A stretch of 64,000 nt of DNA from Cryobacterium arcticum (GTDB lineage: Bacteria > Actinomycetota > Actinomycetes > Actinomycetales > Microbacteriaceae), in contig NZ_QHLY01000005.1 of the NCBI RefSeq assembly GCF_003185895.1, positions 248,001 through 312,000 on the forward strand. The letters run 5' to 3'. The translations under genes were made by a program, and so were the position numbers. The notes beneath the pieces were generated by a model that made no database searches, was not told the DNA's origin, and was given only the letters and a program-made list of their open reading frames with translations. Shown here one piece after another: positions 29,619-39,013 of the stretch. How positions within the stretch are numbered: the first letter of the stretch is position 1; the number at the start of each line of letters is the position of its first letter.

Positions 29619-30992
29619 TCAGACCGGCAGGCCGAGGGTGTGGCGCAGGGTCGCGCCCTCCTCGTATTCGGTGCGGTAGACGCCGCGCTCCTGCAGTTCG
29701 GGGATCACGCGGTCGACGAACTCGTCGAGCCCGGTGGGGTTGGTGCTGCCCACGATCACGAAGCCGTCGGAGGCATCCTCCTGCACGTGCCGGTTGATGG
29801 TCTCGGCCACCTGAACCGGGGTGCCCACGAAGGTGTGGTTGGCGGCGAAGCGGATAACCAGGTCCCGGATGCTCAGCCCCTCGGCTTCGGCCAGGGTGCG
29901 CCAGCCGCGCGCAATAGCAGCCGGGTCGGAGTCGTGTCGCACCCGGCCGCGGGTGACGCCCTGGTCGGTGCTGACCGGGTCGATCTCCGGCAACGGACCA
30001 TCCGGGTCGTAGCCACCCAGGTCGGTGCCCCAGACCTGCTCGAGGAACGCGATCGCGGTCTGCGGGCTCACCTGCAGCAGCGCGGTCTCACGGGACCGCT
30101 CGCGGGCCTCCGCCTCGGTGTCGCCGAGGATGAAGGTGACCGCCGGCAGGATCTTGAGCGAATCGCGGTGCCGGCCCTCGGCCGCGAGCCGGCCCTTGAC
30201 GTCGGAGTAGAACTTCTGGCCGTCCTCGAACCCGGCGTGCCGGGAAAAGATGACCTCGGCCGTGCGAGAAGCGAATCCGCGCCCATCGGCCGAGTCGCCG
30301 GCCTGCACGATCACCGGGCGGCCCTGGGGGCTCTGCGGCAGGGTGGGGAACCCGGTGACGTCGAACTGCGGGCCGTGGTGGTCGACCAGGCCGATGGCGT
30401 CTTCGGCCAGGAAGTCGCCGGCTGCCTTGTCGGCGAGCACGGCATCCGTCGCCCAGGCGTCCCAGAGCTGACGCGCCACGGCCACGAACTCTTCGGCCCT
30501 GGTGTACCGGTCGGCCTTGTCGAGGAAGGCGCCGCGACGGAAGTTCTCACCGTGGAAGGCGTCGAAGGTGGTCACGATGTTCCAGCCGGCCCGGCCGCCG
30601 GAGAGGTGGTCGAGCGAGGCGAGCTGCCGGGCGAGCTCGTAGGGCTCGTTGAAAGTGCTGCTCAGCGTGCCGACCAGGCCGATGTGCGAGGTGACCGCGG
30701 CGAGACCGGCGAGCACCGCGAGGGTGTTGGGCCGGCCCACCACATCGAGGTCGTGGATGCGGCCCTTGTGCTCCCGCAGCCGCAGCCCCTCGGCCAGGAA
30801 GAGGAAGTCGAACTTGCCCCTCTCGGCGTTCTGGGCGAAGTGCGTGAATGAGGAAAACGCGATCTGGCTGGCCTGGTTGCTGTCGCGCCAGACCGTGGTG
30901 TTGTTCACCCCGGGAAAGTGCGCGGCGAGGTGCACCTGCTTGACCGGTCGCTCGGTGCTGGTGGGCGCCGGAGCATCGGAGATGAGAGTCAT
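29619..30992 (-). CDS. LLM flavin monooxygenase, NtaA/DmoA family
   Basis: 457 residues. Diagnostic segments: V-H-L-A-A-H-F-P-G-V-N-N-T-T-V-W, F-D-F-L-F-L-A-E-G, D-H-L-S-G-G-R-A-G-W-N-I-V-T-T, D-K-A-D-R-Y-T-R-A-E-E-F, and I-V-Q-A-G-D-S-A-D-G-R. It needs FMNH2 from a separate reductase. Its ATG overlaps the stop of the upstream monooxygenase gene (ATGA). It belongs to the family that includes the Bacillus CmoJ/YtnJ enzyme acting on N-acetylated S-alkylcysteines. Confidence 0.86.
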   Translation of the reverse strand: MTLISDAPAPTSTERPVKQVHLAAHFPGVNNTTVWRDSNQASQIAFSSFTHFAQNAERGKFDFLFLAEGLRLREHKGRIHDLDVVGRPNTLAVLAGLAAVTSHIGLVGTLSSTFNEPYELARQLASLDHLSGGRAGWNIVTTFDAFHGENFRRGAFLDKADRYTRAEEFVAVARQLWDAWATDAVLADKAAGDFLAEDAIGLVDHHGPQFDVTGFPTLPQSPQGRPVIVQAGDSADGRGFASRTAEVIFSRHAGFEDGQKFYSDVKGRLAAEGRHRDSLKILPAVTFILGDTEAEARERSRETALLQVSPQTAIAFLEQVWGTDLGGYDPDGPLPEIDPVSTDQGVTRGRVRHDSDPAAIARGWRTLAEAEGLSIRDLVIRFAANHTFVGTPVQVAETINRHVQEDASDGFVIVGSTNPTGLDEFVDRVIPELQERGVYRTEYEEGATLRHTLGLPV

Positions 30993-32272
30993 GAGCGGGC
31001 GCTTCCAATCAGGTCGAGTTGGGCAGAGTCAGAGCCAGCGAGGTCCGAGTCACCGGATGCGGCGGCGGACGACGCATACCGGTTCTCGGGAACCCCGAGC
31101 CCGAGCCGGGCCCGGAGGGTGCCGGCATCCGCGGGGCGGTCGAGCACCCCGGCCGCGGCGAGCGCAGGAACCACGTCGGTGGTGATCCGCACCAGGTCGG
31201 CGGGCAGCCGGGCCGGCCGCAGCCGCACCCCGTCGAGGCCGGCGTCGTGCCAGGCCAACAGGTGCGCGGCCACGTTCGCGCCGGTGTCGGCGAGAATCAC
31301 CGTGTCGGAGGTGTACGTCGCACCGTGCGCCGCGTCCAGCCGGGCGAGCGCCGCGCGCGCCTCCTCCGGGCTGTCTTCGATCAGGATCACGGCTTCCGAC
31401 CACACCCGCAACGGTTCGGGGGCGGTACGCGAGACCTGGGCCTCGGCGTCCGCCAGCTCGCCCAGAATCCGGGTGAGATGGGCGTCGTCCTGCGGGGTGA
31501 TGCCCACGATGTCGGCGGATGCGGTGGCCAGTTCGTAGGGCACCTTCTGGTGCGCCAGGGCGAACACCACCGGCTGGCCCTGCGGCGGCCGCGGTGTGAT
31601 CGACGGGCCCTTCACGGTGAAAGCATCGCCGGCGAAGTCGATGTAGTGCACCTTGTCGCGGTCGAGGAACCGGCCGGTGGGCACGTCGCGGATCACGGCG
31701 TCGTCTTCCCAGCTGTCCCAGAGCCGGCGGGCCACCTCCACGGTGTCGGCGGCCTCGCCGAAAAGCCCTTCGATCAGCGCCGTCTGCGCCGGGTCCGTGC
31801 CGGCCACCACCGCCGCGGGGTCGAGCGCCGGGAAGCTGCGGCGGCCGACGTGCGCGGCCTCGTGCGCCCGGCCGGACACCTGCACGCGCCACCCGCCCCA
31901 TCCGCCGCTGACGTAGTCGAGCGTGGCCGTGGCCGTGCCCACGTGGAACGGTTCGGTGTGGGTGGTGGTGATGGTGGGCACCAAGCCGATGTGCGTGACG
32001 TGCGGGGCGACTGCGGTGGCCAGCAGCAAGGCGTCGAGGCGGCCGCGCACCTCGTCGCGGCGGGCGTCCACTCCGCCGAACCCGCTGCTCTGCAGCCCGA
32101 AGGCATCCTCAAAGGTGACCAGGTCGACACCGCCGGCTTCGGCGATCTTCACCAGGTCGACCCAGTAGGCGAGGTCGAAGACTTCTCCGGGGCGCGCATC
32201 CGGTTCACGCCATGCGGCCGGGTGCCAGCCCGCCCCGTCGAGGGCGATGCCGAGGTGAAACCGTGCGGTCAT
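30989..32272 (-). CDS. LLM-class flavin-dependent oxidoreductase
   Basis: 427 residues. The barrel starts F-H-L-G-I-A-L-D-G-A-G-W-H-P. The usual L-D-Y-V-S-G-G-W-G-G-W-R-V-Q-V-S motif replaces the L-D-x-L-S-x-G-R-x-x-W-N motif of its neighbour, so it is a distinct subfamily. It is first gene of a minus-strand operon with 29619 and the rhodanese, divergent from the oligopeptide-type importer at 32466. Confidence 0.82.
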   Translation of the reverse strand: MTARFHLGIALDGAGWHPAAWREPDARPGEVFDLAYWVDLVKIAEAGGVDLVTFEDAFGLQSSGFGGVDARRDEVRGRLDALLLATAVAPHVTHIGLVPTITTTHTEPFHVGTATATLDYVSGGWGGWRVQVSGRAHEAAHVGRRSFPALDPAAVVAGTDPAQTALIEGLFGEAADTVEVARRLWDSWEDDAVIRDVPTGRFLDRDKVHYIDFAGDAFTVKGPSITPRPPQGQPVVFALAHQKVPYELATASADIVGITPQDDAHLTRILGELADAEAQVSRTAPEPLRVWSEAVILIEDSPEEARAALARLDAAHGATYTSDTVILADTGANVAAHLLAWHDAGLDGVRLRPARLPADLVRITTDVVPALAAAGVLDRPADAGTLRARLGLGVPENRYASSAAASGDSDLAGSDSAQLDLIGSARS

Positions 32273-32350
32273 GATGCTGTCCTTTCGAATGACGCGGGCG
32301 CTTGCGGCTTCCCACGCTAAGCACGCCGTCCAGCCCGCTCACTGCCGGTT

Positions 32351-32386
32351 GGTAACACGAGGTCACGAGTGCAACGCCGGGTAACA
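32351..32386. promoter_or_regulatory. Direct repeats GGTAACA in the monooxygenase/importer divergent region
   Basis: GGTAACA at 32351-32357 and 32380-32386, spaced 29 bp. They lie between two divergent operons and near a TAGCCT box (32414) for the plus-strand operon. A shared regulator site is possible. Confidence 0.4.
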
Positions 32387-32465
32387 AAGCCGTTCCGGCA
32401 TTGACCCCGCTGCCTAGCCTGTGTCCAGCCCACCTTCCCCGCACCTATGCAGAAAGTTGCCGACC

Positions 32466-33434
32466 TTGACCCGATACATCACACGCCGCCTGGCCCAGGC
32501 GATCGGGGTGCTGTGGGCGGCCTACACCGTCTCGTTCCTCGTGCTCTATGCCCTGCCCGGCGACCCGGCCAAGCTGATCGCCGGACCCGACGCCACCGAC
32601 ATCACGCCCGCCCAACTGGATGCGCTGCGCGCCGAGTTCGGTCTCGACAAGCCGCTGATCGTGCAGTACGTCGACCGGCTGCTGGGCCTGATGCGCGGCG
32701 ACCTGGGCCAGTCGCTGCCCACCGGCCGTCCGGTCTCCGACCTGATCGGCGAGGCGCTGCCGTCCACCATCCAGATCGCGGCGCTCGGCCTGCTGCTGGC
32801 GATCATCTTCGGTGCTGGCCTGGCCATCCTGGCCACCTTCAGCCGCAACCAGGCGCTCAGCCGCCTGCTGTTCTCACTGCCGCCGTTGGGCGTGGCGATC
32901 CCCGGGTTCTGGTTCGCCCTGCTGCTCATCCAGTGGTTCTCGTTCGGCATCCCGCTGTTCCCGGCGGTGGGCAACGTCGGCTTCGCGTCCACCGTGTTGC
33001 CGGCCATCACCCTGGCCCTGCCCACCGGCGCGACTATCGCCCAGCTGCTGTCCAAGAGCCTCACCAACACCCTGCGCGAGCCCTACATCGACACCGTGCG
33101 GGCCAAGGGCGCCGGCCCAGCCCGGGTGCACTTCCGGCACGCGCTGCGGAACGCCGCCCTGCCCGCGCTCACCGTGACCGGCCTGATCGTGGGCCAGCTG
33201 CTCTCGGGCACCGTGGTGGCCGAGACCGTGTTCTCCCGCCCAGGCCTCGGCCGGGTCACCGCCACCGCGGTGGCCCAGCAGGACATCCCGCTGGTGCAGG
33301 GCATCGTGCTCTTCGCCGCCGGCGTGTTCGTGGTGACCAACCTGCTCGTCGACCTCATCTACCCGCTCCTCGACCCGCGGATCGTGATCGGCCGCCCCCG
33401 GGTGGCCCGCGTGCAGGCCGGAGTTCCCGCATGA
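32466..33434 (+). CDS. Peptide/nickel-type ABC transporter permease (DppB-like)
   Basis: 322 residues from TTG 32466; a GTG at 32421 gives 15 more residues. Six TM helices, starting R-L-A-Q-A-I-G-V-L-W-A-A-Y-T-V-S-F-L-V-L-Y. The EAA-type loop reads T-V-R-A-K-G-A-G-P-A-R-V-H-F-R-H-A-L-R-N-A-A-L-P, and F-S-R-P-G-L-G-R follows. It is coupled to the DppC-like gene by an ATGA overlap. Confidence 0.88.
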   Translation: MTRYITRRLAQAIGVLWAAYTVSFLVLYALPGDPAKLIAGPDATDITPAQLDALRAEFGLDKPLIVQYVDRLLGLMRGDLGQSLPTGRPVSDLIGEALPSTIQIAALGLLLAIIFGAGLAILATFSRNQALSRLLFSLPPLGVAIPGFWFALLLIQWFSFGIPLFPAVGNVGFASTVLPAITLALPTGATIAQLLSKSLTNTLREPYIDTVRAKGAGPARVHFRHALRNAALPALTVTGLIVGQLLSGTVVAETVFSRPGLGRVTATAVAQQDIPLVQGIVLFAAGVFVVTNLLVDLIYPLLDPRIVIGRPRVARVQAGVPA

Positions 33435-34381
33435 CCCGCACCGACACCAGCACCGCCCCCGACAGCTTCGTCGCCACGGCCGGCGACCGCTTCAAGGATG
33501 CCGTCGCCAGCCGCCGGCGCGCGCCCGGCGGTACCGCGCGCGGCGCCGCCGGCCGGCTCGGCCGGTTCCTGCTCGGCCTCCGCCGCCACCCCGGCACGGT
33601 GCTGGCGGTCGCCTGGCTCGCGCTCGTGCTGATCTCCACCGTGGCGCCTGGCCTGTTCACCGGCCAGGACCCGATCGACGGGGTGCCGGCCGACAAGCTC
33701 ACCGGGCCCTCCGCCGCGCACTGGTTCGGCACCGACCAGCTCGGACGCGACCTCTTCACCCGGGTGGTCTACGGCAGCGCCCTCACCCTGCAGGCCGCGC
33801 TCATCGCGGTGGGCATCGGCCTGCTCGTCGGCTCGCTGCTGGGTCTGCTCGCGGGCTTCATCGGCCGCTGGGTGGATGACGTGATCATGCGCATCAGCGA
33901 CGTGCTGTTGTCGATCCCGGCCCTGCTGCTCTCGCTGGCGCTGATCACGGTGCTCGGTTTCGGCACCGTGAACGTGGCCATCGCCGTCGGCCTCGGGAGT
34001 GTGGCCGCGGTCTCCCGCATCATGCGGTCCGAGGTGATCCGGGTGCGCAACGCCGTCTACGTGGAGGCCGCCTTGGCCTCGGGCAACCGGTGGTCGCGGG
34101 TGCTGTTCCGGCACGTGCTGCCCAACTCGGCCGGCCCGGTGATGGTGCTCGCCGCCCTCGAATTCGGCACCGCCATTCTCGCCATCTCCGCGCTCAGCTT
34201 CCTCGGCTACGGCGCCCAGCCGCCCGCGCCGGAGTGGGGCTCCCTGGTCTCCACCGGGCGCAACTTCCTCACCACCGCCTGGTGGCTCACCACCCTGCCC
34301 GGCATCGTGATCGTCCTCACCGTGCTCGCCGCCAACGCAATCTCCCGGGCGCTCGACTCCGACGAAAGGCGCAGCAGATGA
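33431..34381 (+). CDS. Peptide/nickel-type ABC transporter permease (DppC-like)
   Basis: 316 residues. An ~50-residue cytoplasmic N-terminus is followed by H-P-G-T-V-L-A-V-A-W-L-A and the domain signature H-W-F-G-T-D-Q-L-G-R-D-L-F-T-R. The EAA loop E-A-A-L-A-S-G-N-R-W-S-R-V-L-F-R-H-V-L-P-N is intact, and about six TM helices are seen. It overlaps both neighbours by 4 bp. Confidence 0.9.
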   Translation: MTRTDTSTAPDSFVATAGDRFKDAVASRRRAPGGTARGAAGRLGRFLLGLRRHPGTVLAVAWLALVLISTVAPGLFTGQDPIDGVPADKLTGPSAAHWFGTDQLGRDLFTRVVYGSALTLQAALIAVGIGLLVGSLLGLLAGFIGRWVDDVIMRISDVLLSIPALLLSLALITVLGFGTVNVAIAVGLGSVAAVSRIMRSEVIRVRNAVYVEAALASGNRWSRVLFRHVLPNSAGPVMVLAALEFGTAILAISALSFLGYGAQPPAPEWGSLVSTGRNFLTTAWWLTTLPGIVIVLTVLAANAISRALDSDERRSR

Positions 34382-36135
34382 GCCAGACCCTTCCCGCCAC
34401 GACGGATGCGCCGGCGCTGCACATCCCGGTGCTCGAGATCCACGGCCTTGCGGTTCAGTACCGCACGATCGCCGACACCATTGACGCCGTGCGCGACGTG
34501 AGCCTCACCATCAACCGCGGCGAACGTGTCGCCATCGTGGGCGAGTCCGGGTCGGGCAAGTCCACCACGGCACACGCCATCGTGCAGTTGCTCGCCAGCC
34601 AGGCGAGCATCGTGCGCGGCAGCATCCGGTTCAACGGCACCGACCTCGTCGGGGCCGCCCGCAATACCGTGCGCGCCGTGCGCGGACGCCGCATCGGCCT
34701 GGTGCCGCAGGACCCGACGGTGTCACTGAACCCAGTGAAACGAATCGGCACCCAGGTGGCCGAGGTACTGATCATCCACGGCCTCGCCGACCGCAAGACC
34801 GCCGAGACGGCCGCCGTCGAAGCGCTCCGCCGGGCCGGCCTGCCCGAACCCGAACTGCGTGCGGCGCAGTACCCGCACGAACTCTCCGGCGGCATGCGCC
34901 AGCGGGTGCTGATCGCCATCGCCATCATCGGCGGGCCCGACCTGATCATCGCCGACGAGCCCACCAGCGCCCTCGACGTGACCGTGCAACGGCAGATCCT
35001 CGACCACCTCGACGAGCTCGCCGCCGAGACCGGCATGAGCGTGCTGCTGATCACCCACGACCTCGGCATCGCAGCCGACCGCGCCGATCGCATCGTGGTG
35101 ATGAGCGAGGGCGTCGTGGTGGAGCAGGGCACCCCGGCCGAGGTGCTCAGCCGCCCCAGCCACCCCTATACCCGTGCGTTGATCGCCGCGGCGCCGAGCC
35201 TGAACGCGGCCGGCGACGTGGACCGCGAACTCGCCCCGCTGGCCGAGGACATCCGCGCCCGGGTCTTCGGCGGCGCCCCCGGCGACCCGTTCACCGTGCG
35301 CGACCGGCCCGCCGCGGCCACCGGGTTCGACGACCACGCGCCCGACGTGCTCGTGCTGAACAACCTGGTCAAGGACTTCCCCGGCCCCCGTGGCGCGGGC
35401 CGCAATGTCAACCGGGCCGTCGCCGACGTGAGCTTCAGCGTGCCCCGCGGCCAGACCTTCGCCCTCGTCGGCGAGTCCGGGTCGGGCAAGACCACCACTG
35501 CGCGGCTGGCCCTGCGCCTCGACGACGCCACCAGCGGGCAGGTGCTCTTCGACGGCCGCGACATCACCACCGCCCGCGGCCGGGAACTGCGGGAACTGCG
35601 CCGGCGCATCCAGCTGGTGCACCAGAACCCGTACGCGTCGCTGAACCCGCGGTTGACGATCAGCCAGATCATCACCGACCCGCTGATCGCGCACGGCCTG
35701 GGCAGCGGAGCCGAACGCCGCGCCCGCGCCGCGGAACTCGTGGATGTCGTGGCCCTACCGGCCACGGTGCTCGGCCGCCGCCCGGCCGAGCTCTCCGGCG
35801 GGCAGCGCCAACGCGTCGCCATCGCCCGCGCGCTGGCCGTGAACCCCGAGTTGCTGGTACTCGACGAGCCGGTCTCGGCGCTCGACGTCTCCATCCAGGC
35901 CCAGATCCTGGGCCTGCTCGCCAGCCTGCAGCAGTCCCTGGGCCTGAGCTACCTGTTCATCTCCCACGACCTCGCCGTGGTGCGCCAGATCGCGCACCGA
36001 GTGGGCGTCATGCGGCTCGGAGAACTCGTCGAGGTCGGCGACGTGGCGGATGTCTTCCGCTCGCCCACCCACGACTACACCCGCGCGCTGCTCGACGCGA
36101 TTCCCGGCCGCAGCACCCCGCTCGCCATCCCTTAG
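34378..36135 (+). CDS. Fused double ATPase of the peptide-type ABC importer (DppDF-like)
   Basis: 585 residues with two complete ATP-binding cassettes. First: G-E-S-G-S-G-K-S-T (about 58), L-S-G-G-M-R-Q-R, and I-I-A-D-E-P-T-S-A-L-D. Second: G-E-S-G-S-G-K-T-T (about 365), L-S-G-G-Q-R-Q-R, and L-V-L-D-E-P-V-S-A-L-D. Switch histidines are present in both. The fusion supplies both halves of the motor for the two permeases. No regulatory C-terminal domain is seen. Confidence 0.92.
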   Translation: MSQTLPATTDAPALHIPVLEIHGLAVQYRTIADTIDAVRDVSLTINRGERVAIVGESGSGKSTTAHAIVQLLASQASIVRGSIRFNGTDLVGAARNTVRAVRGRRIGLVPQDPTVSLNPVKRIGTQVAEVLIIHGLADRKTAETAAVEALRRAGLPEPELRAAQYPHELSGGMRQRVLIAIAIIGGPDLIIADEPTSALDVTVQRQILDHLDELAAETGMSVLLITHDLGIAADRADRIVVMSEGVVVEQGTPAEVLSRPSHPYTRALIAAAPSLNAAGDVDRELAPLAEDIRARVFGGAPGDPFTVRDRPAAATGFDDHAPDVLVLNNLVKDFPGPRGAGRNVNRAVADVSFSVPRGQTFALVGESGSGKTTTARLALRLDDATSGQVLFDGRDITTARGRELRELRRRIQLVHQNPYASLNPRLTISQIITDPLIAHGLGSGAERRARAAELVDVVALPATVLGRRPAELSGGQRQRVAIARALAVNPELLVLDEPVSALDVSIQAQILGLLASLQQSLGLSYLFISHDLAVVRQIAHRVGVMRLGELVEVGDVADVFRSPTHDYTRALLDAIPGRSTPLAIP

Positions 36136-36185
36136 ACCCTTCCGACCCGTCCACAGCACCCAACCCATCACCCAGGAGTACACCT

Positions 36186-37820
36186 ATGTCCAGTACAAAC
36201 TGGGGGCGAACCGCCCTGCTCGGCACCGCGTTCGCCCTCACCGTCGCCCTCAGCGCCTGCTCGGCGTCCACCACCGCATCCGGCCCCGCCGCAGGCACGG
36301 ATGCCGACCCCGTCGTGGGCGGCGACCTCACCTTCGCCATCGCCAACGACCCCATCTCGCTCAACCCCTCCGGCACCGGAGCGGGCAACGACACCTGGTA
36401 CGTCACCCGGCAGCTGGTGGACTCGCTGCTCTACCAGAACCCCGACACCAACGAACTCGAACCGTGGCTCGCCAAGAGCTGGGAGGCCAACGCCGACGCC
36501 ACCGTCTTCACGTTCGTGCTGCGCGACGACGTCACCTTCTCCGACGGCACCCCGCTCACCGCGGGCGACGTCAAGGCCACCTTCGACGACATCATCGCCG
36601 CCGGGCCCAAGAGCCAGGCCGTGAGCTCCTTCGTGGGCTACAAGGGCACCACCGTGATCGACGAGCACACTGTCGAGGTGTCGTTCAACACCCCGAACGC
36701 CGCGTTCCCCAACTCCACCTCGTCGGTGCCGCTCGGCATCGTCGGCGCCGCCACCCTCGCCGTGCCCTACGACGACCGGGCCACGGGCGACGCCGTCGTG
36801 GGCACCGGGCCGTTCGTGCTCGGCAGCTACACCAAGGACGTCGAAACGGTGCTGGAGCGCCGCGACGGTTACGCCTGGAGCCCGGCCTCCCGCGAGCTCG
36901 ACGGCGAGGCCTACCTCGACAGCGTCACCTTCCAAGTCGTGCCCGAACCCGCGGTGCGCACCGGCAGCCTCACCTCCGGCCAGGTCGACGTGATCGGCGG
37001 CGTGCAGCCCGTCGACGTCGACACCCTCACCGCGAGCAGCTTCCCGCTGGTCAGCCGCGGTAACCCCGGCGTCAGCTTCGGCGAGTACTTCAACGTCTCC
37101 CGCCCGATCGTCTCCGACATCGTGGTGCGCGAGGCCATCGCCCACGCCACCAACGCCGCCGAGATCCGCGACACCGCGCTGAACGACGAGTTCAACGTGG
37201 GCACGAGCATCCTCGCCGCCACCACGCCCGGTTGGGCCGACGAGTCCGGCTACTTCGAGTTCGACCCCAAGGAATCGGCCAAGCTGCTCGACGGTGCCGG
37301 CTGGAAGCTCGGCGACGACGGCATCCGCGAAAAGGACGGCACCAAGCTGTCGCTGGTGGTGAACTGGATCACCAACTTCGGGCCGAACCAGACCTCGCTC
37401 GAACTGCTGCAGCAGCAGCTCAAGGACGTGGGCATCGAGCTGACCCTGCAGGGCGGTGACGTGCCGTCGTTCCTGGAGAGGCAGACCAGCGGCGACTTCG
37501 ACATCTCGTGGCAGAACCTCTCCCGCGCCGACGGCGACGTGCTGCGCACCACCTTCTCCAGCGCCGCGACCAACACGTTGCGCATCGACGACCCCACCCT
37601 CGAGGCGCTGCTGCAGGAGCAGTTGGCAACCGGTGACCAGGCCGCGCGGGCCACGGTGCTCGCCGACGCGCAGGAGCGGATCGCGTCGCAGTACTACCAG
37701 ATTCCGGTGCACGAGCTCACGTCGATCCTGGCCACCCAGCCCACCGTGACCGGAGTGACGCTCGGCGCGGACTCCCGCCTCGACCAGCTCACGGGGGCTT
37801 CGCTGGCCGCCGCCGAGTAG
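36186..37820 (+). CDS. Peptide/nickel-type solute-binding lipoprotein (family 5)
   Basis: 544 residues. Signal peptide with lipobox L-S-A-C, so C25 becomes lipidated and the protein is anchored outside the membrane. Family 5 features: G-G-D-L-T-F-A-I-A-N-D-P, L-A-K-S-W-E, T-F-V-L-R-D-D-V-T-F-S-D-G-T-P, and F-N-V-S-R-P-I-V-S-D near 300. It completes the importer. Given the flanking monooxygenases and rhodanese, the ligand may be a sulfur-containing peptide or glutathione-like compound; that is inference. Confidence 0.9.
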   Translation: MSSTNWGRTALLGTAFALTVALSACSASTTASGPAAGTDADPVVGGDLTFAIANDPISLNPSGTGAGNDTWYVTRQLVDSLLYQNPDTNELEPWLAKSWEANADATVFTFVLRDDVTFSDGTPLTAGDVKATFDDIIAAGPKSQAVSSFVGYKGTTVIDEHTVEVSFNTPNAAFPNSTSSVPLGIVGAATLAVPYDDRATGDAVVGTGPFVLGSYTKDVETVLERRDGYAWSPASRELDGEAYLDSVTFQVVPEPAVRTGSLTSGQVDVIGGVQPVDVDTLTASSFPLVSRGNPGVSFGEYFNVSRPIVSDIVVREAIAHATNAAEIRDTALNDEFNVGTSILAATTPGWADESGYFEFDPKESAKLLDGAGWKLGDDGIREKDGTKLSLVVNWITNFGPNQTSLELLQQQLKDVGIELTLQGGDVPSFLERQTSGDFDISWQNLSRADGDVLRTTFSSAATNTLRIDDPTLEALLQEQLATGDQAARATVLADAQERIASQYYQIPVHELTSILATQPTVTGVTLGADSRLDQLTGASLAAAE

Positions 37821-37829
37821 GTCCTCCCC

Positions 37830-37980
37830 GCTGGTCGAGCCCCTCCGCTGGTCGAGCCTGTCGAGACCCCGCAAGACGACCTCACCAGGTCTCGACAAGC
37901 TCGACCAGCGAAACGGTCGCGACACACACGCACCTCACCAGGTCTCGACAAGCTCGACCAGCGAAGCGGTCGCGACACAC
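37830..37980. repeat. Intergenic palindromic repeats
   Basis: One forward core and two complementary copies of GGTCTCGACAAGCTCGACCA with spacer GCGACACACACG. They fill the gap before the next operon. Confidence 0.8.
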
Positions 37981-38083
37981 ACGTCCGTCACCGGGGCCCG
38001 CGGGTAGCCCTGCCCATCGAATGGGGGGCCGCTCCACCAGTAGTCTGTGAACCAGCGCGCACACCTGGGGGAGGAGACGCTTC

Positions 38084-39013
38084 GTGAGCATGAGAGACGT
38101 CTCGGTGTCGAGCGCCGCAGCCCGGCGCATCCGCTCCTTCTCCGTCTGGATCTGGGTCTGGGGCGCCGTGGTGCTCTCCATCGGCGCGTTCACCACCTAC
38201 CTCAACGTGGGAATCGGCGACGCCGGCTTCGGCATCCTCGGCGAAGGCGACAACCCGTGGGAGATGGCAGAGCCGCCCATCCTCGAACCCACCGGCACCA
38301 CCTATTCCGGTGACGGAAGCGGCCTGATCAGCATCCCCCTCGACGAGCACAACCAGCAGCCGCTCATCGTGCACCTGGTGACCGGCGAATACGTCGACCT
38401 CTTCATTACCGACGTCGAGGATCTCGGCCGACCCGTCGACGACCGCGGATGGCCGGACTCCGTCGCCTACATGTACGACCCGGGCGACGAGGCGCTGATC
38501 CTGCCACCCGACGCCGAACTCGAACTGTGGGTGCGAAGCGACGCCGCGTGGGAGTTCACCCTGCAGAACGAGGAGGTCACCGAGATCGCCGACGGCTTCG
38601 CCAGCGGCAAGGGCGATGGGTTCCTCGTCTACCGCGGTGACGCGGTCAGCGCCCGCTTCGTGCACAAGGGCGAGGGAATCTTCTTCGTGACCGTGCAGAT
38701 GGCCGGCGAGCGCTCCGACCAGCCCATCATCGAAAACGGCAACGTCGACGAACGGCTGTCCTGGAACCCGACCAACGACGTCTACTTCTCGATCGAGTCC
38801 GACGACGACCGCGGCGCCTGGACCGTCGATATCGACGAGCTGGCGGCCAGCACCCCCACCGAACCGGACCCCACGCTCACCGGCTCCCCCGCGCCACTTG
38901 AGGACCCCAGCAGCACTCCCGAACCCGCAGCACTCACTCCGGCGACGCGGTCGGCCACGCCCGCATCCCGAACGACGGCACGCCGTCACCCGAGAGGAAC
39001 CACACCCCGATGA
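38084..39013 (+). CDS. Membrane-anchored extracytoplasmic protein opening the AAA operon
   Basis: 309 residues from GTG 38084 (or ATG 38090), preceded by GGGGGAGGAG; a TAGTCT box lies 37 bp upstream. A basic N-terminus and one TM helix (I-W-V-W-G-A-V-V-L-S-I-G-A-F-T-T-Y) lead to a ~230-residue acidic, beta-rich domain and a Pro/Ser/Thr-rich end. I recognise no named family. The last codons overlap the ATPase start by 4 bp. It could be the cell-surface partner of the operon. Confidence 0.65.
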   Translation: MSMRDVSVSSAAARRIRSFSVWIWVWGAVVLSIGAFTTYLNVGIGDAGFGILGEGDNPWEMAEPPILEPTGTTYSGDGSGLISIPLDEHNQQPLIVHLVTGEYVDLFITDVEDLGRPVDDRGWPDSVAYMYDPGDEALILPPDAELELWVRSDAAWEFTLQNEEVTEIADGFASGKGDGFLVYRGDAVSARFVHKGEGIFFVTVQMAGERSDQPIIENGNVDERLSWNPTNDVYFSIESDDDRGAWTVDIDELAASTPTEPDPTLTGSPAPLEDPSSTPEPAALTPATRSATPASRTTARRHPRGTTPR

